34,722 nucleotides of DNA, from assembly GCA_900550745.1 (NCBI GenBank), contig URTO01000001.1, forward strand, positions 1-34,722, read 5' to 3'. The stretch's first letter is position 1. The number at the start of each line of letters is the position of its first letter. A program made the position numbers and the translations under genes. The notes beneath the pieces are model-generated. The model had not been told where the DNA came from, did no database searches, and saw only the letters and a program-made list of their open reading frames with translations. The DNA comes from an uncultured Desulfovibrio sp. Lineage in GTDB: Bacteria > Desulfobacterota > Desulfovibrionia > Desulfovibrionales > Desulfovibrionaceae. Of this stretch, positions 33,097 to 34,722 are shown one piece after another.

Positions 33097-34701
33097 TCAG
33101 ACCTTGCGCCCGGCGTACCGCTCCTCAGCCATGGCCGAGAGCTTCCGCTTGTCGACCTTGCCGACGCTGGTCACGGGCCACACGTCGAGCTGTTCCAACT
33201 GATCCGGGTATTTGAAGCGGGCGACGCCGCTCGCCTCGAAGAAGGCGTAGACGGCGGCAAGGCTCACTTCGGCCCCGTCCGTCATGATCCAAGCGCAGAT
33301 GCGCTCGCCGAGGTCGTCGTCCTTCACGCCGACTACGGCGGCGTCCGTGATCAGCGGATGCGTCCGCAGCACGGTTTCGACCTCCACCGGGGCGATCTTT
33401 TCCCCGGCGCGGTTGATCTGTTCCTTGATGCGCCCGCAGACCTGAATCCGATCGCCGCAGACGATGCGGGCGATGTCCCCGGTGCGGTAATACCCGTCCT
33501 CGGTCACGGCGTGCCTGTTCGCCTCCGGCGCGCGGTAATAGCCCTGAATCGTGTAGGGGCCGCGGACGATCAGTTCGCCCGCCTCGCCGCGCGGCACGTC
33601 CCGGTCGTCCGCATCGACGATGCGGATTTCGTCGGCGGGCGAGATCGGGCGCCCCTGCGTATTGCAGATCACGCTCTCTTCGTCGTCCAGCGAAGTCGTG
33701 CAGATAAGCCCCTCCGCCGTGCCGAACACGTTGACCATCTTGCAGCCGAGCACCGGCTCCACGCGCGCCGCCATGCCGGGATCGACCGCCGCGCCGCCAG
33801 CCTCGATGAACACAAGGCTGGACAGATCCGCCTCTTCCCACTCCCTGGCTTCCAGCCAGAGGTTGAGGAGCGCGGGCACCAGCGCGGTGAACGTCACCTT
33901 TTCGCGTTCGATCAGCTCAAAGGCCTCGTCGCTGCCCACGCTTTCGGCCAGAACCACCTTGCCGCCGTTGATCAGCGTCCCGATGATTCCCGGAGACGAC
34001 AACGAGAAGTTGTGCGCGACGGGGAGAACCACCAGATACGCGCTGTCCTCGTTGAGGCCGCAACGCTCGGACGCGGCGCGGGCGTTATAGGCGTAATCGG
34101 TATGGCGGCGGGGGATCAGCTTGGGCGTGCCGGTCGTGCCCCCGGACAGCAGCAGAACCGCCGTTTCCGTAAACCGGGGCGGAGCCCAACTGATGACGGG
34201 GTTGGGCTTGCGCAGCGTTTCCAGAGGGATGGTACCCTCGATCCCGCCGTTGTCGGTGATGAGGTATTTCAGGTACGGATGGCCGTGGGAAAGGCTTTCG
34301 ACGATGGAACGGTATTCGGTGGAGCCGTATTTGTCCGTCGTGATATAGGCCACCGGCTCGGCCAGCCTGCACAATGCGGCGATGTCCGCCTCACGGCTCG
34401 CCGGAAGCCCCATGATGGGGATGCCTCCGAAGCGGAACAGCGCGAAAGCCGCCAGCACGAACTCCAGCCGGTTGGGAAGCTGGAGCAGAACACGGTCGCC
34501 GGGGCGGATGCCCAGCTCGATCATGCCCGCGGCATACTCGTCCACGAGCCGATCAAGCTCGCGGTACGTGACCCTTCTCCCGCCGGAGACGACGGCGATG
34601 CGCTCCGCATGCCGTTCCGCACTCCGGTGCAGTTCTTCGCCAAGCGAATACGGCTGCCAATACCCTTTGGCGATATACTTCTCCTCAGGCACGATATACA
34701 C
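33097..34701 (-). CDS. entE: Aryl-acid AMP ligase (EntE/DhbE/YbtE family), probably 2,3-dihydroxybenzoate
   Basis: This enzyme activates an aromatic acid with ATP and loads it on the aryl carrier of the adjacent NRPS. The 534-aa length is normal. Motifs are LLLSGGTTGTPKLIPR (183-198), HNFSLSSPG (230-238), FGTAEGLI (326-333), YYRTGDIARI (404-413) and the C-terminal lysine in SVGKVDKRKL. The two positions reported to separate DHB from salicylate enzymes (DhbE S240 and V337) align with S236 and I333 here. Salicylate enzymes have Cys and Leu. That favours DHB, but Ile is not an exact match. The start is a GTG at 34701 with GGAGT six bases upstream. Its promoter lies beyond the window, and aryl-acid synthesis genes may be upstream. 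Confidence 0.92.
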   Translation of the reverse strand: MYIVPEEKYIAKGYWQPYSLGEELHRSAERHAERIAVVSGGRRVTYRELDRLVDEYAAGMIELGIRPGDRVLLQLPNRLEFVLAAFALFRFGGIPIMGLPASREADIAALCRLAEPVAYITTDKYGSTEYRSIVESLSHGHPYLKYLITDNGGIEGTIPLETLRKPNPVISWAPPRFTETAVLLLSGGTTGTPKLIPRRHTDYAYNARAASERCGLNEDSAYLVVLPVAHNFSLSSPGIIGTLINGGKVVLAESVGSDEAFELIEREKVTFTALVPALLNLWLEAREWEEADLSSLVFIEAGGAAVDPGMAARVEPVLGCKMVNVFGTAEGLICTTSLDDEESVICNTQGRPISPADEIRIVDADDRDVPRGEAGELIVRGPYTIQGYYRAPEANRHAVTEDGYYRTGDIARIVCGDRIQVCGRIKEQINRAGEKIAPVEVETVLRTHPLITDAAVVGVKDDDLGERICAWIMTDGAEVSLAAVYAFFEASGVARFKYPDQLEQLDVWPVTSVGKVDKRKLSAMAEERYAGRKV

Positions 34702-34722
34702 TGCTGACTCCTTGTCGGATCA

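Overview
The window is a single high-GC gene cluster from a Gram-negative bacterium. It holds an outer-membrane TonB-dependent receptor, ExbB/ExbD/TonB, Sec-signal periplasmic and outer-membrane proteins, and Fur-type operators. Every confident gene lies on the minus strand, so transcription runs from right to left. The operators resemble the TGAAAAT-N-ATTTTCA style reported for Desulfovibrio, so a Desulfovibrionaceae-like host is possible. That is a weak inference; nothing here fixes the taxon.

The right two-thirds (about 14.1-34.7 kb) is a yersiniabactin/pyochelin-type thiazoline siderophore assembly line. In transcription order it contains: an aryl-acid AMP ligase with a 2,3-dihydroxybenzoate-like pocket; a 2224-aa NRPS (ArCP-Cy-A-PCP-Cy-A-PCP); a 1558-aa PKS (KS-AT-psiKR/KR-ACP); a 1750-aa NRPS (Cy-A[MT]-PCP-TE); a type II thioesterase; and a crotonyl-CoA carboxylase/reductase (CCR) homologue. 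All three A domains carry cysteine-type specificity residues. Compared with HMWP1 of yersiniabactin, the PKS lacks the C-methyltransferase that makes the gem-dimethyl group. Instead its AT has an RAGH motif, and a CCR is encoded next to it. The best reading is a yersiniabactin-like, probably catechol-capped, tris-thiazoline metallophore whose polyketide carbon carries an ethyl or longer branch from an alkylmalonyl-CoA extender.

The middle (about 5.6-14.1 kb) is a second transcription unit behind a candidate Fur operator. It encodes a LolA-like periplasmic protein, a DUF1302-like outer-membrane barrel protein, an RND/MMPL exporter, a small acyl-carrier-like protein whose phosphopantetheine serine is alanine, and two half-ABC transporters like YbtP/YbtQ. 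The first three look like an export route and the ABC pair like the inner-membrane import step.

The left (0.2-5.5 kb) holds an AraC-family regulator (YbtA/PchR type) with a strong Fur box at its start, a FyuA-like receptor with paired direct repeats in its promoter, and an exbB-exbD-tonB operon. The cluster ends in an AT-rich segment with a 114-bp hairpin-forming, TA-flanked, MITE-like element.

No aryl-acid synthesis genes (salicylate or DHB), phosphopantetheinyl transferase or thiazolinyl reductase are present. They may lie beyond the right edge, because the AMP ligase gene starts only 21 bases from it. There is no stretch above 300 bases without a gene. The longest gaps are 1-208 and 4348-4616, and both are described below.
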